A DNA stretch of 64,000 bases from Dendrocalamus latiflorus. Its lineage: Eukaryota; Streptophyta; Magnoliopsida; Poales; Poaceae. Below, piece by piece: positions 51,501-61,972 of the stretch (its first letter is position 1; each line of letters begins with the position of its first letter). A program made the translations under genes and the position numbers. Below the pieces are notes generated by a model. That model worked only from the letters and a program-made list of their open reading frames with translations. It did not search any database and was not told the DNA's origin. The stretch is from NCBI GenBank assembly GCA_017311315.1, contig CM029612.1:25859572-25923571 (forward strand), read 5' to 3'.

Positions 51501-51705
51501 CCGCTGGCTCGAAGAAGTTCCTCGGCGCGGCGAAGGCAGCGCGGGCGCTCGTCACGGCGAAGATGGTGCGGACTTGTCGGAATGGTGCTGGGTTTGGGTG
51601 CGTAACGCGCCATGTATATCTATCTGCTACTGTAATGCAACTCCCGTCTTATATGAGCTAAGCGACAGTTCTCCCGTGCTCCTTTTGTTGTGTACTATGC
51701 TGTGA
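48580..51705 (+). pseudogene. Antisense ORF region (aORF) of the Tat element with a putative gypsy-type transposon domain
   Basis: The strand is opposite to gag-pol. A TATA-like TTATAAGG lies at 48589 and an ATG at 48730 (MAARDDRPADVALPVTPPPA). A frame change near 48900 leads into VFVAFFDAGLRISSTLFVRE, QLTPNAIVRLAIFTWAMR, NFGSVNFVLRMD and KWESGWTWRWFYHL. This is the Transposase_28 (PF04195, 'putative gypsy type transposon') pattern. A likely donor follows 49572 and an acceptor precedes 49652. The second exon reads VRRLEDAERVVVAILGPYT and stops at 50266-50268. After another broken stretch, a coiled-coil-rich segment (50764-51705) reads TLAISKALEETRACERRALE through RATEEAQRIATEQTTLLQQI. Stops and shifts suggest decay. 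The function of this protein class is not established. Confidence 0.75.
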
Positions 51706-51799
51706 GCTGGGGTGCCATGTATGGTGTGGGTCCTCAGGCTCGACCCCTCCCCTCGTGCCAATTGTAGTAAGCAGGCATGCGAACGTTGCGCGCTGCGGA

Positions 51800-52232
51800 C
51801 CTCGGGCTTCGGAAGTAGTCGAAGTAGTCACGCGAGCGCTTCGTCTTATCTTTTGAAGGGGTGGCAGCGGAGCTGGCGCCTAGTCAAAGTAGTCGCACGA
51901 GCGCTCCGTCCGCTACCTTTCGAAGGGGTGGCAGCGGAGCTGGCGCCTAGTCAAAGTAGACGCGCGAGCGCTCCGTCCCCTACCTTTCGAAGGGGTGGCA
52001 GCGGAGCTGACGCCTAGTCGAAGTAGTCCCGCGAGCGCTCCGTCCCCTACCTTTCGAAGGGGTGGCAGCGGAGCTGGTGCCTAGTTGAAGTAGACGCGCG
52101 AGCGCTCCGTTCCCTACCTTTTGACGGGGTGGCAGTGGAGCTGGCGCCTAGTTGAAGTAGACGTGCGAGCGCTCCGTCCCCTACCTTTCGAAGGGGTGGT
52201 AGCGGAGCTGGCGCCTAGTCGAAGTAGATGCT
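51800..52232. repeat. Tandem array of ~64-bp units
   Basis: Six units share GCGAGCGCTCCGTCCCCTAC, CTTTCGAAGGGGTGGCAGCG and GAGCTGGCGCCTAGT. They differ by single bases. The array lies between the aORF and the TATA-type array. Confidence 0.93.
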
Positions 52233-52249
52233 TATTAGAGCCTGGGCGC

Positions 52250-53125
52250 GTGGGAACTTCAACCACGTCTTGTTTATACTCTGTGGAGTACGCGCCAGGA
52301 CTACGCCTGCGCGTGCGTGGGAATATCCGCGTCTTGTTTATACTCAGTAGAGTGCGCGGGGACAACATCTGCGTCTTATTTATACTCCGTAGCATGCACA
52401 CGAAGGTGGGCCTCACGTTGCATTTTGTTTATACTCCGTAGAGTGCGCGCGCGTGCAGAGGCGTCCCCCCGTTGCGTCTGATTTTAGAGTCCGTAGACTG
52501 CGCGCGGAGGCAAACCTCCGCACGTTGCCGGCGGTGAAGGTGCGTGCGGAGGCGGACCTCGACGCTACGTCTTATTTATACTCCGTGGAGTGCGTGCAGA
52601 GGCGGACCTCAACGCTACGTCTTATTTAGAGTCCAAAGACTGCGCACGGAGGCGAGCCTCCGCGCTTTGCGGGTGGTGAAAATGCATGCGGAGGTGGACC
52701 TCAACGCTACGTCTTATTTATACTCCGTGGAGTGCGTGCGGAGGCGGACCTCAACGCTACGTCTTATTTAGAGTCCGGAGACTGCGCGTGGAGGCGAGCC
52801 TCCGCGCGTTGCGGGTGGTGAAAATGCGTGCGGAGGCGGACCTCAACGCTACGTCTTATTTATACTCTGTGGAGTGCGTGCGGAGGCGGACCTCGACGCT
52901 ACATCTTATTTAGAGTCCAGAGACTGCGCGCGGAGGTGAGCCTCCGCACGTTGCGGGCGGTGAAAATGCGTGTGGAGGCGGACCTCAACGCTACGTCTTA
53001 TTTATAGTCCGTGGACTGCGCGTGGAGGTGTCCCCCCACGCGTCTTCGTTTATACTCATGCCCGTGCTTTCCACGGAGAGTGCGCGCACGAACGCGTGTC
53101 TTTGTTTATACTCATGGAGAGTGTG
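52250..53125. repeat. Tandem array of TATA-type units (inverse of the 22-kb array)
   Basis: Units contain GCGGAGGCGGACCTCAACGC, TACGTCTTATTTATACTCCG or CTTATTTAGAGTCC, and GGAGTGCGTGCG. The reverse complement equals the CGTAGCGTCGAGGTC / TATAAA units of the truncated gypsy element at 21924-22646. The two arrays therefore occupy the same position and orientation relative to their elements. Confidence 0.92.
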
Positions 53126-53395
53126 CACGAAGGTAACCCTTTGCGCGCTTTTGGTAGGAAACGAGAAAAGTTGTGCGATTGGTGAACTTTATTAAATTCG
53201 CGTTTGCGCGGGTGAGCGGTTACAAGAGGTGAGGCACTAATCGCTGGCGGCTTAAAGACGGAGACGACCGCAGCCGTCGTTGCCCGGTGGTGGGATTGAA
53301 CACGTTTCGAGCCTCTAGTGCCAGAGCGGTTCACGCAAGAGCGTGGCGAGGCGTTCCCCGAAGCCATCAAAGGTCCTTGCGCTTGCACACTCGAC

Positions 53396-56300
53396 TCAGG
53401 CATAATACCGCCGCAGCCTGTCTGCATTCCACGTGTGGCGGAACGTCTGCCCGTTCAGCGTGGCTAGGCGGTATGCTCCCTTCTGTAGGGCTTCCGCGAT
53501 AATGTATGGGCCTTCCCACCTGGATTCCAGTTTGCCTACCGTCTCCGCGTGGAGCGCCATCTTGAGGACGAGGTCCCCCGGTCGGAATTCACGCGGGTAC
53601 AGCGAACGATCCCGAGCGCGCACCATCTGTCGCGCGTACTTTATGACATGCTGTGTTGCACTTGCCCGGTCTTCATCAAGGAGGTCCATGGACAATTGGC
53701 GCTCCTCTTCTGGCGCTTGGGCGAGGACCCTTCTCGAGCCGGCTTTTATTTCCTCAGGTGTTACTACCTCGTCGCCGAAGAGGAGCTTGAATGGCGTGAA
53801 CCCCGTTGGGCGTGTGACCATTGTGCGAAGGGACCAGAGGACGCTGTGGAGCTCGCCCGACCACTTTCCCTTTGGTAGTCCGACAAGGCGCTTCTTGATT
53901 GCAGCGGAGATAGCGCCGTTCGCCCGTTCCACCGTACCGTTGGACTGTGGGTGTCCAACCGAGGCAAACCGGAGCGTGATGCCCATGTTGTCGTAGAATT
54001 CTTTAAATGGGGCTGCATCGAATTGCTGACCGTTGTCGACGGTTATCTCCCTGGGCACGCCGAATCGGCATATGATGTTCTGCCAGAGGAAGCGTTGCAT
54101 AGCTGCCGAGGTAATCTTGGCCAGGGCTACCGCCTCCGGCCACCTGGAGAAGTACTCCAAAGCGACCGCCATGAACCGCAGGTCACCTGGGGCCTTGGGA
54201 AGCGGTCCCACGACGTCGATGCCCCATCGCGCCAGCGGCCATACCGGGGGTATGGGATTGAGGCTCGTCGGTGGCCTGCGGATGGCCCGTCCCATCCATT
54301 GGCAACCTTGACAACGGCGCACGAGATCTTGGGCGTCCGTGACAGCTGTTGGCCAATAAAAACCCTGCCTGAATGCCTTGCCCACTAGTGATCTTGGTTG
54401 AAGATGCGAACCGCAGAGCCCCGCATGAATTTCTTCGAGGAGCTGCTTTCCTTCTTCGCGCGAGAGGCATCGCAGGAGCGGTGCGCAGACCCCCTTTTTG
54501 TAGAGCACCCCGTCAAGGACCTGGAAGGACCTAGCGCGGTGCTGTAAACACCGGAGCTCGATGGGGTCGTCCAGCTCCGCGATGCCTTGTAGCAAAGCGA
54601 AAAGGGGTTCCCGCCAGTCACCCTGCTGGGTGATCTGGTGGACGAGGGCTGCATCACGGTTATCCTGCGCAATGGCTGCTGCTGGCAGGACCTCGTAAAA
54701 CGCCCCGTCGGGAGTTGGGAGTTGCTGACTGGCAGCCTTAGCCAGGACATCGGCTTGCTCGTTGTCTGCCCGAGGGATGGCCTTCACCGTGACACCCAAA
54801 AAGTGCTGTTCCTTCGCTCGTACGGCTGCTAGGTACTTAGCTAGCTCCGGGTCCTTGGCCTGATATGACTTGTCCACATGGCCCACCACCAGCCGTGAAT
54901 CGGTGAGCACGAGGACGCACCTTGCACCCATCGCTTTGAGCTTCCCGAGGCCAAAGAGTAACGCCTCGTACTCGACCGTGTTGTTCGTCGCAGGAAATGC
55001 TAGGCGTGCCGAGTACAACAGGCGCTACCCCTCAGGTGTGGTAATAACTGCGCCGACCCCTGCGCCCGCGACGCCAAAAGCTCCGTCGGTGTTGAGCATC
55101 CACACCGGGTCTTCAGACTGGAGGACAGGCTGAGCTGGAGGGGTCCACTCCGCGAGGAAGTCCGCCAGGACTTGGGACTTGATCGTCGTTCGGGAGGCGT
55201 ATGTTAGGGAGAATGGAGCAAGCTCGGCTGCCCATTTGCTGATTCGCCCCGTGGACTCCTTATTGTGCAGCATCTCCGCCAGGGGGAACGAGGACGGCAC
55301 CGTTATCGGATGGGCCAGGAAGTAATGCCGGAGCTTTCTTGAGGCCATGACCAGCGCGTAAGCAAGCTTCTCGAGCTCCGTATACCGCGTCTTGGCGCCC
55401 TGAAGGGCTTTGGAGACAAAGTACACGTGTCGCTGGAGAGCGCCCTCTTCGAGGACAAGGACGGCGCTGACCGCCGTTGCCGAGGCGGCGAGGTAGAGTA
55501 GGAGGGGAGCCTCTGGTGCTGGGGCCACCAGAGTGGGAAGGGTTGCGAGGTGTTTCTTGAGGTCGACGAAGGCCTTTGCGCAGTCATCGTCCCAATGAAA
55601 CCCGTCGCAGCCGCGGAGAGTCTTGAGAAATGGCAAGCCCCACTCCGCTGCCCTAGACAGGAAGCGACTCAGGGCCGCCATGCGGCCGGCCAGCCTTTTG
55701 ACCTGCCTCGTCGTCTTGGGCAGTTCCATGCCCAGGATGGCGTCGACCTTGTCGGGGTTCGCTTGAATGCCTCGCCTGGACACGAGGAAGCCTAAGAGCT
55801 TGCCTACCTGCACGCCGAAAACACACTTGTCCGGATTGAGCTTGATGCCCGCCTTCCTGAGGTTGTCGAAGGTCTCCTGAAGATCCCGACCGTGGAAGGC
55901 GAGCTGCTTGGTTTGTACTACCACGTCATCGACGTAGGCCTCCACGTTCCTCCCGAGCTGGGCGGCTAGGGCCAGCGCGACAAAGCGGGTGAAGGTTGCG
56001 CCCGCGTTCTTCAAGCCGAAGGGCATCCTGACGAAGCAGAAGGTCCCAACCGGCGTAATGAAGCTGGTTTTATCTTCATCATCCTTGGCCATGTAGATCT
56101 GATGGTAGCCGGAGTAGGCGTTCAAGAAGCATGAGCTCACACCCCGCGGTGGCGTCGACCAGTTGGTCTATGCGCGGCAAAGGGTAGTCATCCTTCGGGC
56201 ATGCCTTGTTGAGAGCGGTAAAGTCGATGCACATACGCCAGGCGCCACTGGCTTTTTTGACCAGCACCGGATTGGTGAGCCAGGCCGGATGTTGGACCTC

Positions 56301-58756
56301 ACGAATAACCCCCGCCCGAAGGAGCTTCGCCACCTCCACCTTGGCCGCTTGCTGCCGGTCCATGGACATACGGCAAAGTTTTTGCTTGACCGGCTTGGCG
56401 TCAGGGCGGATCGCCAGGTTATGTTCGATGAGGGCGCGGTCCACACCTTTGATATCCTCCGGGGACCATGCGAAGATGTCTGCGTTGGTACGAATAACCT
56501 GGAGCAAGTCTTGCTCTACCTCCGGCGGGAGGCCCTCGCCGATGGACACGAACTATCCTTCCGCCTGGAGGGGCACTCTTTTGACTCCGCCCTCCGGGTG
56601 GGGCTTAGGTGTCCATCCTGGAGCGGATGGCGTGTCCGTCTGGCACTTGTCGGTGAGGGCGTGCACCTTGCGGTGCAGGCTCCCAGCTTTGGTTTCAATA
56701 CTCCTAGCCATGTCTTGGTCGCCGAAGACGGTGATGATACCCCGTTGGCTTGGGAGCTTCATACAAAAAAGGCGTAGCGCGGGACCGCCTCGAAGGAATT
56801 GATGGCGGGCCGGCCTAGTATGGCGTTGTATGAGTGCGGGATGTCCATGATGTCAAAGATGATATCTTCAGTTCTGGCGTTGTCGGCCTGGTACAAGGAG
56901 ACTTGGAGGCGTACTTGACCCAAGGCCTTTAATGGCTGGCCTCCGAGGCCTTGGAGAGGGGTCTCCGATGCTTTTAATAGACTCCGAGGTACCCCCATGC
57001 GATCGAGGGCCTTCACGAACAAGATGTTTGTGGAGCTCCCTCCGTCGATGAGAATGTGCCTGACGTCGCAGCCTGCGATGTCGGCTTGGATGACCAAGGG
57101 ATCTTGGTGGGGGAATTCCACGCCCTGGGCATCAGCTGCCGTGAAGGTGATGCTGCGATGCGACGTCCTTAGAGGTAGTTGTGGTAAGGAAATGCTTGAC
57201 GAAGAGCCTCCCGTGATGACGCTAACATCGCGGCGCTGGGTCCCTTCGAAGGCCCCAGCGCGCAAGGGACCTCCTTGCGGCCGCTGTACGTGGGGTACTA
57301 CGGGGGTCGGCGCCTCCGGGACCTGCACTTGAGCCATTGCTTGCCGCAATGCCGCGAGTTCGATGCATGTCCGTGTGAAATGGTCACCGTAACCATGCAC
57401 CTCGCACCATCTGCCGTAGTCTAGAATTTCCTGCTCCGCCCGCGGTTTCTCATCGCGGCTTCCTTGGCGTCCACCTCCAGCGCGCGGGGTTAAGGTGGCT
57501 TCCCGGGGGACACCTTGTGCGGCGAGGACGTGGCGAGGCTTACGGGGCCTTCGTCGGTTACGCCGGGGCTTGCGTTTGTCACTCGGCGAGTTTTGGTGCG
57601 CCCCGGCGTCGACGCGTTCAGGAACATCGCCTGCGGACGCTTGCTTGCATTTTGTCCTCGGGTCATCCCTTACGTTTCCTTTTTGCGACAACTCCTCCGC
57701 CTGACCAGCGTCGGAGCCGTCGCGGTTGCGTCTCCGTGCATCTTCCTCGGCCCGGGCGTACTCTTCCATTTTGTCGAAGAGCTCTGCCACCGACTTGAGT
57801 GGCTTCCGCGCATTATATTCGGCAAGCGGCCCTGGGCGAAGACCCTGTATCGCTGCATCAATGACAGTTGCTTTGTTAACATCCTTGACCTGGCAACGTA
57901 CCCTGGTGAAGCGTTTGCAGTAGTCACGGAGCTTCTCCGAGGGCTTCTGCTTGACGGCGAAGAGCTGATCCGCATCGGCACGCTTGACGTAGTTTCCTTG
58001 GAAGCTGTTGTAGAGGCGGTCGCGGATCTGCTCCCAGGCGTACATGGAGTTTGGTTTGATGGTAAGAAACCAAGAAAGCGCCACTCCTTGCAACGCGAGG
58101 GGGAGCCCCTTCGCCTTCGCAACGTCGTCTCTGCCGGCTGCTTCGATGGCCGTCTCGTATATGCGCACGAACTCTCGAGGGTTCGTATCGCCTCTATACG
58201 GCTCGATGGCGCTGGGGAATTTGAAGTCCTCCGGTCACGTCGCCTGTTGCAAGCCTGCCGAAAGCGGAGACTCCGGGTCTATGCGTCGTAGCGGGATGTG
58301 GTTGGACACGACTGCACCGCGACCATCTGCCCTCTCCGGAGTGGGCTCCGATGCGACTGCTGGTGGGATCTGCTGGCCCCAAGCCTCTCGTATACCTTGC
58401 ACAGCTCTGCGAAGATCCGCCAACTCCCGTCGGAGCGTGCCAAGGGCCATCAACAGGGCGCTGTCTCCCATGGGCGTGACCAAGGCCGCTGGCGCATCCG
58501 GGCATCCCGGCGGGACACCGGCAGCCACGGCCTGTGCTCCTGAGTTGATGAGGGGGTCGAGCGCCGCGGCAGCGGTGGCGGGGTCGAGTGTCGCGGTGGT
58601 GATGGCGGGATCGGGTGTCGCGCTGTGAACACCAGTGTTCGCGACCGCCGCACTCGCGCCGCTACCCGCACCTACAGTTGCCCTGGTATTGACGCGAAAT
58701 CCCATCGCTCCTGCCTTCTTCTTCTTCGCCGGTGATGAAGCCTTCTTTGGTGCCAT
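53396..58756 (-). pseudogene. gag-pol: gag-pol of the Tat-lineage element, decayed
   Basis: Gag starts at ATG 58756 (MAPKKASSPAKKKKAG) and meets a TGA at 58235-58237, where the sister element has Trp. It then continues through the gag domain (YETAIEAAGRDDVAKAKGLP), a WCEVHGYGDHFTRTC knuckle-like motif (about 57376-57420) and protease LIDGGSSTNILF (about 57035). A one-base shift in a T-run sits at about 56760, a TAG at 56553-56555 and another shift near 56120. RT carries MPFGLKNAGATFTRF and the active-site YVDDVVVQ (about 55920). RNase H carries MLNTDGAFG, a TAG at 55025-55027, then NNTVEYEALLFGL and TDSRLVVG. Integrase carries the HHCC finger, GIDVVGPLPKAP, ITVDNGQQFD, HPQSNGTVERANG and an ending FRHTWNADRLRRYYA. 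About five lesions make it non-functional as it stands. Confidence 0.95.
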
Positions 58757-58808
58757 CCTCCTTCAGATCTGGAGGCTTACTCCTGTCCTCCCCACGGACG
58801 GCGCCAAC

Positions 58809-58825
58809 TGTTGTGGTTACAGACC

Positions 58826-58860
<35 letters not shown>

Positions 58861-59069
58861 GGTAATAGAGAGTTAGGTGAGTAATGGCTTAGGGTTCCCC
58901 CATGGCTAGTATCGTATTCATATACCCTCTTGGGGAGTGCTTTTACAATAGTACCCTTACATTTGAGTATCCCCCTCAGGGGCACTTATGTCATTATACA
59001 TGTCCCATTTTGGGTCTTACGGCCTTCTAACAGGCCTACTGGGCTTAGGTGGGGGCCACCCCTACAACA
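58809..59069 (-). repeat. 5' LTR of the gypsy element (261 bp)
   Basis: On the plus strand it runs TGTTGTGGTTACAG to CACCCCTACAACA. It contains a GA tract (about 58828-58858) about 14 bp longer than in the other LTR. Confidence 0.95.
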
Positions 59070-59102
59070 GTCATCAATTAAATATATGTGATATGTATGG
59101 AT

Positions 59103-59636
59103 TAGGGATGGCAATGAACCCTATTCCCCGGCGAGGAATTCCCCTATTAGGGGACGGGGATGGAGAGATTTCTTCCCTTATGGGGAAAAGTATCAAACAA
59201 ATTCATTCCCCGTTGGGGATGGTGGGGATGGGGACATTCCCCTACCCTCCATACCCATTCTCCGTTGGAGATCCCAATCATTGTTACCATACCATGTATC
59301 TCATATGATACCTTATTAATACCTTGTAAAATCCTAAATCAAGAAATAAACACTTGTTTGAATTATGTGATGCACCTATTGTACATTTATTTTGGTAGAT
59401 TCATGTAATTTTTATTGATCTAATTGTCATATTATTGTTGATTGTAATTATTTGTATAGGGTTTATGACCACTTATTATCGGGGAATGGGTCCTCATCGG
59501 GACCCCGTTCCCTACCAGGATGGAGAATAGGAGGAATTCTTCCTCGGGCATATAATTGGGGGCGGGAACGAGGGAAGAATCGGGGACAGGAACGTTCTAT
59601 CACTCCTCGGCGGGGAATTTTCTGTTGCCATCCCTA
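59103..59636. mobile_element. Non-autonomous hAT-type element, 534 bp, 8-bp TSD
   Basis: Terminal inverted repeats TAGGGATGGCAA (left) and TTGCCATCCCTA (right) are flanked by the 8-bp duplication GTATGGAT (59095-59102 and 59637-59644). The interior is rich in GGGGAATTCCCC-like and CCCCGTTGGGGA-like palindromic words near both ends. The 8-bp duplication assigns it to the hAT superfamily. It has no coding capacity and lies 33 bp from the gypsy LTR. Confidence 0.93.
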
Positions 59637-59729
59637 GTATGGATATGATCTCAATATTGTAAATATATGTACTAGCTATTTATTATGGAGCTAGTACAGA
59701 ATAGATATGGTGACTTCGGCCCCATATTT

Positions 59730-59945
59730 TATGAGTGGAAATCTTGCGCAGATGGTTGAAATTACAAGTTTCCAACGTGTATGTGTTTTATAGGATTGTC
59801 TTCCGTCAAAATCTGCCAGCTTGAACAGGTATGCGTACTTCCAGCCTCGATTGGACCCATCTATTAGTAAGAGTTATTGTGATCGCTACGAACCCGAACG
59901 ATGGATTATTGGGGGCTTCGAAGGGCGAAGCTGCCCGAGAGGGTA
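59730..59945. repeat. Dispersed repeat, copy without the MITE
   Basis: It matches 61130-61257 plus 61521-61620. Shared words include GAGTGGAAAT, TTGCGCAGATGGTT, GGATTGTCTTCCGTCAA, TACTTCCAGCCTCGATT, and after the gap TTGGGGGCTTCGA and ACCCGAGAGGGT / GCCCGAGAGGGT. The MITE present in the other copy is absent here. Confidence 0.8.
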
Positions 59946-60309
59946 GCAAGGCCTGTTTGGTAGAGTTTTAAATTTTTATTTTTTATTTTTTTGTTTTGGA
60001 TTTTTTGATAATATATTTATTTGAGAATCTGAAGTTGTATCTGACAAACGTGTGGCTAGTAGGTTGACTCTAGAAATATAAGAGATGGGATTAGGGACAC
60101 ATCTTTGTTTGTGACTCATTCTTTTACATTTGTAAACAATTGATGATATTTTTTTTATCCAAATTGTATTTTTGTGGACGCTGAAGGAATATGTTGATTG
60201 CAGTGACTCCCCATACATAGCATTGTACTACCATAGCTTTGATGGAGCATAAGGTTAGATCAATGCAAATGATCAAGTAACATTGTATTCTCATGTTATC
60301 ATATACTAT
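59946..60309. other. AT-rich intergenic DNA
   Basis: T-rich stretch (59970-60020) and otherwise unremarkable sequence. No gene or repeat end recognised. Confidence 0.4.
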
Positions 60310-60581
60310 TCAGCAAATCCTATTCAAATCTCGAACATCAGTACTACACTTCTCCATCAGGTAATCTCTGTGTGATAATATGGACATCTCCTCCCGGTTA
60401 CTCTGTGATAGGCTCCAATCCCGGCCTTGGCAGCCTCGGCAAACTGTAGGTTGCAGTGTGACGAGGGGCAGCACATTGAGCTGTTTCAGGATAGCTGCCA
60501 TCTTTTCTTCTGGAGGGAAGACTCTTTGAAAGGGATCTGCAAACCACTGATCTGAAACTGTCTTGATGCATATTTTATTTT
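60310..60581 (-). CDS. Possible last coding exon of an unrecognised gene
   Basis: On the minus strand an acceptor-like TGTTTCAG precedes 60581, and an open frame runs to a stop at 60310-60312. It reads KICIKTVSDQWFADPFQRVF, PPEEKMAAILKQLNVLPLVT and LQPTVCRGCQGRDWSLSQSN, then on to NRIC. The composition is protein-like, with a CRGC motif and no low complexity. No upstream exon was identified and no family was recognised. It could be a captured gene fragment, a pseudogene exon or chance. Confidence 0.3.
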
Positions 60582-60669
60582 CTGAAACAAACAGAGGAGA
60601 GGCGAAAAGGCACTCTGAAATGGTCAGACAATATATACTAAACAAATTGAAGAAAGCAAACATGAACTT

Positions 60670-61043
60670 CTGGTCAAAATGCGAAAGAAGGTTACATTAT
60701 CTTGATTCTTTATAATTTATGTAGGAGATGCCAATTTAAGAACTTATTTCCTTCAGGAATTAATGACTTTCTGAACACATGAGCCTGGATACGAACAAAG
60801 TTAAAGGAGCAAACTGTGAATTAGTGCAAGACAACTATTCTTACAGAAGGAAAAACATTACACACAAAATTAGGAAGTTGTATGATAAACTATCATATCT
60901 TCCAAATTTCAGTCTTTTGTAAGAAATAGCGACTGATACATCATTAAACGCCATAATTAAATAGGCAAGGACAAGCAGTCGAAGAAGTGGTTACAGGAAA
61001 GCTACAGGGACTATTTGCCCACGGAATATCTGTGCATTGACCA
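60670..61043. other. AT-rich intergenic DNA
   Basis: No ORF, repeat or signal recognised. Confidence 0.4.
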
Positions 61044-61620
61044 ACCATGAGGGGATGTAAAATAGCTTAGCAATGCGTCATGGCGCGTGCAACTCAATCA
61101 TGCAATGAAGTGCTCTGACTTCTTGCAATGTTTTGAGTGGAAATAATATTGCGCAGATGGTTCAAATTACATGTTTCGAACGTGTTTGTGTGGTTTTAGG
61201 ATTGTCTTCCGTCAAGAATACGTACGCGTACTTCCAGCCTCGATTAGGGTGGTGATCGGTTCGGCTAAAAAGCTCGTGGCTTATGGCTGAAAACACTGTA
61301 GCTGACTGAAAAAACACTGTAGCTGACAGAGGCTTATTTAGCATAATTAAATTTTAAAAAATTTAAAAATAAAAAAAATATGTTAGCCCATTACGTATAA
61401 TACAAACAAATACGGGAAAAAAAGAACCGGCAAAAAAGCTCAACGAAAAGCCAAAAGTTCAGAAAAAGACGAAACTTATGAATAGTGAAAAATAAGCCAG
61501 AAGCCAGAAGCCGAAGCCGAGTTGATCAAGTAAAGAGTTAATGTTATTGTTATGGCTACAAAACCAAACAGTGGATTGTTGGGGGCTTCGAGGGGTGAAG
61601 CAACCCGAGAGGGTGGTAAG
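61044..61620. repeat. Dispersed repeat, composite copy
   Basis: 61044-61133 matches 42945-43036. 61130-61257 and 61521-61620 match 59730-59945. Together they outline one older repeat of which each other locus keeps only a part. A MITE interrupts it at 61257-61521. Confidence 0.75.
61257..61521. mobile_element. MITE with GGCTT-rich ends
   Basis: The left end TCGGTTCGGCTAAAAAGC and the right end (reverse-complemented, CTCGGCTTCGGCTTCTGGC) are related terminal repeats, with GTGGCTTATGGCT and TCTGGCTTATTTTTCAC inside. TGATC lies at both edges (about 61252-61256 and 61522-61526). The paralogous block at 59730-59945 lacks it, which supports an insertion. The superfamily is uncertain. Confidence 0.7.
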
Positions 61621-61972
61621 ACTCTTAGAGGCCTTGGATGGGAATACTAGCAGAACAGGTGAAAACTGGGTATGCACTGAACAGTATTGCCGGATCATAA
61701 TGGATTGCATGCCCTCATCCCCCCGGACCACTCATTTATAGGGTCGGGGGAAGGGTGACAAAAGTTACAGATACACCCTTTATAAACGGTGCTAGCGTAC
61801 TAGGTACACTAAGTATTCCCCCCTTGGGTTCCACCATGTGGCCACAGAGGTACCTAGGTGTGACGACATAGACTATGTCCATGGAAGATAGAAAGTATGA
61901 AGTCGCAGGCCGCTAGCCTAGTGACATGAGGTATGAAGTTGCAGACCGCTAGACCGGAGCCTTCATTTGAAG
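61621..61972. other. Repeat-derived DNA interrupted by the small CACTA element
   Basis: Contains CTCATCCCCCCGGACCACTC and a duplicated phrase (GTATGAAGTCGCAGGCCGCT, then GTATGAAGTTGCAGACCGCT, about 61895-61950). Style is that of an LTR or untranslated repeat region, and it continues at 63264 after the insertion. Confidence 0.35.

Larger units (their letters stand above)
47655..59069 (-). mobile_element. Full-length Tat-lineage Ty3/gypsy retrotransposon, 11415 bp, TSD GTCAT
   Basis: Two LTRs (47655-47903 and 58809-59069) bound it, and GTCAT flanks both ends (47650-47654 and 59070-59074). On the minus strand the order is 5' LTR, primer-binding-type TTGGCGCCGTCCGTGGGG, gag, protease, RT, RNase H, integrase, tandem repeats, a region of antisense ORFs, and 3' LTR. 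An antisense ORF between pol and the 3' LTR is a known trait of Tat-lineage elements such as maize Grande. The coding frames carry several disabling mutations. Confidence 0.96.
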
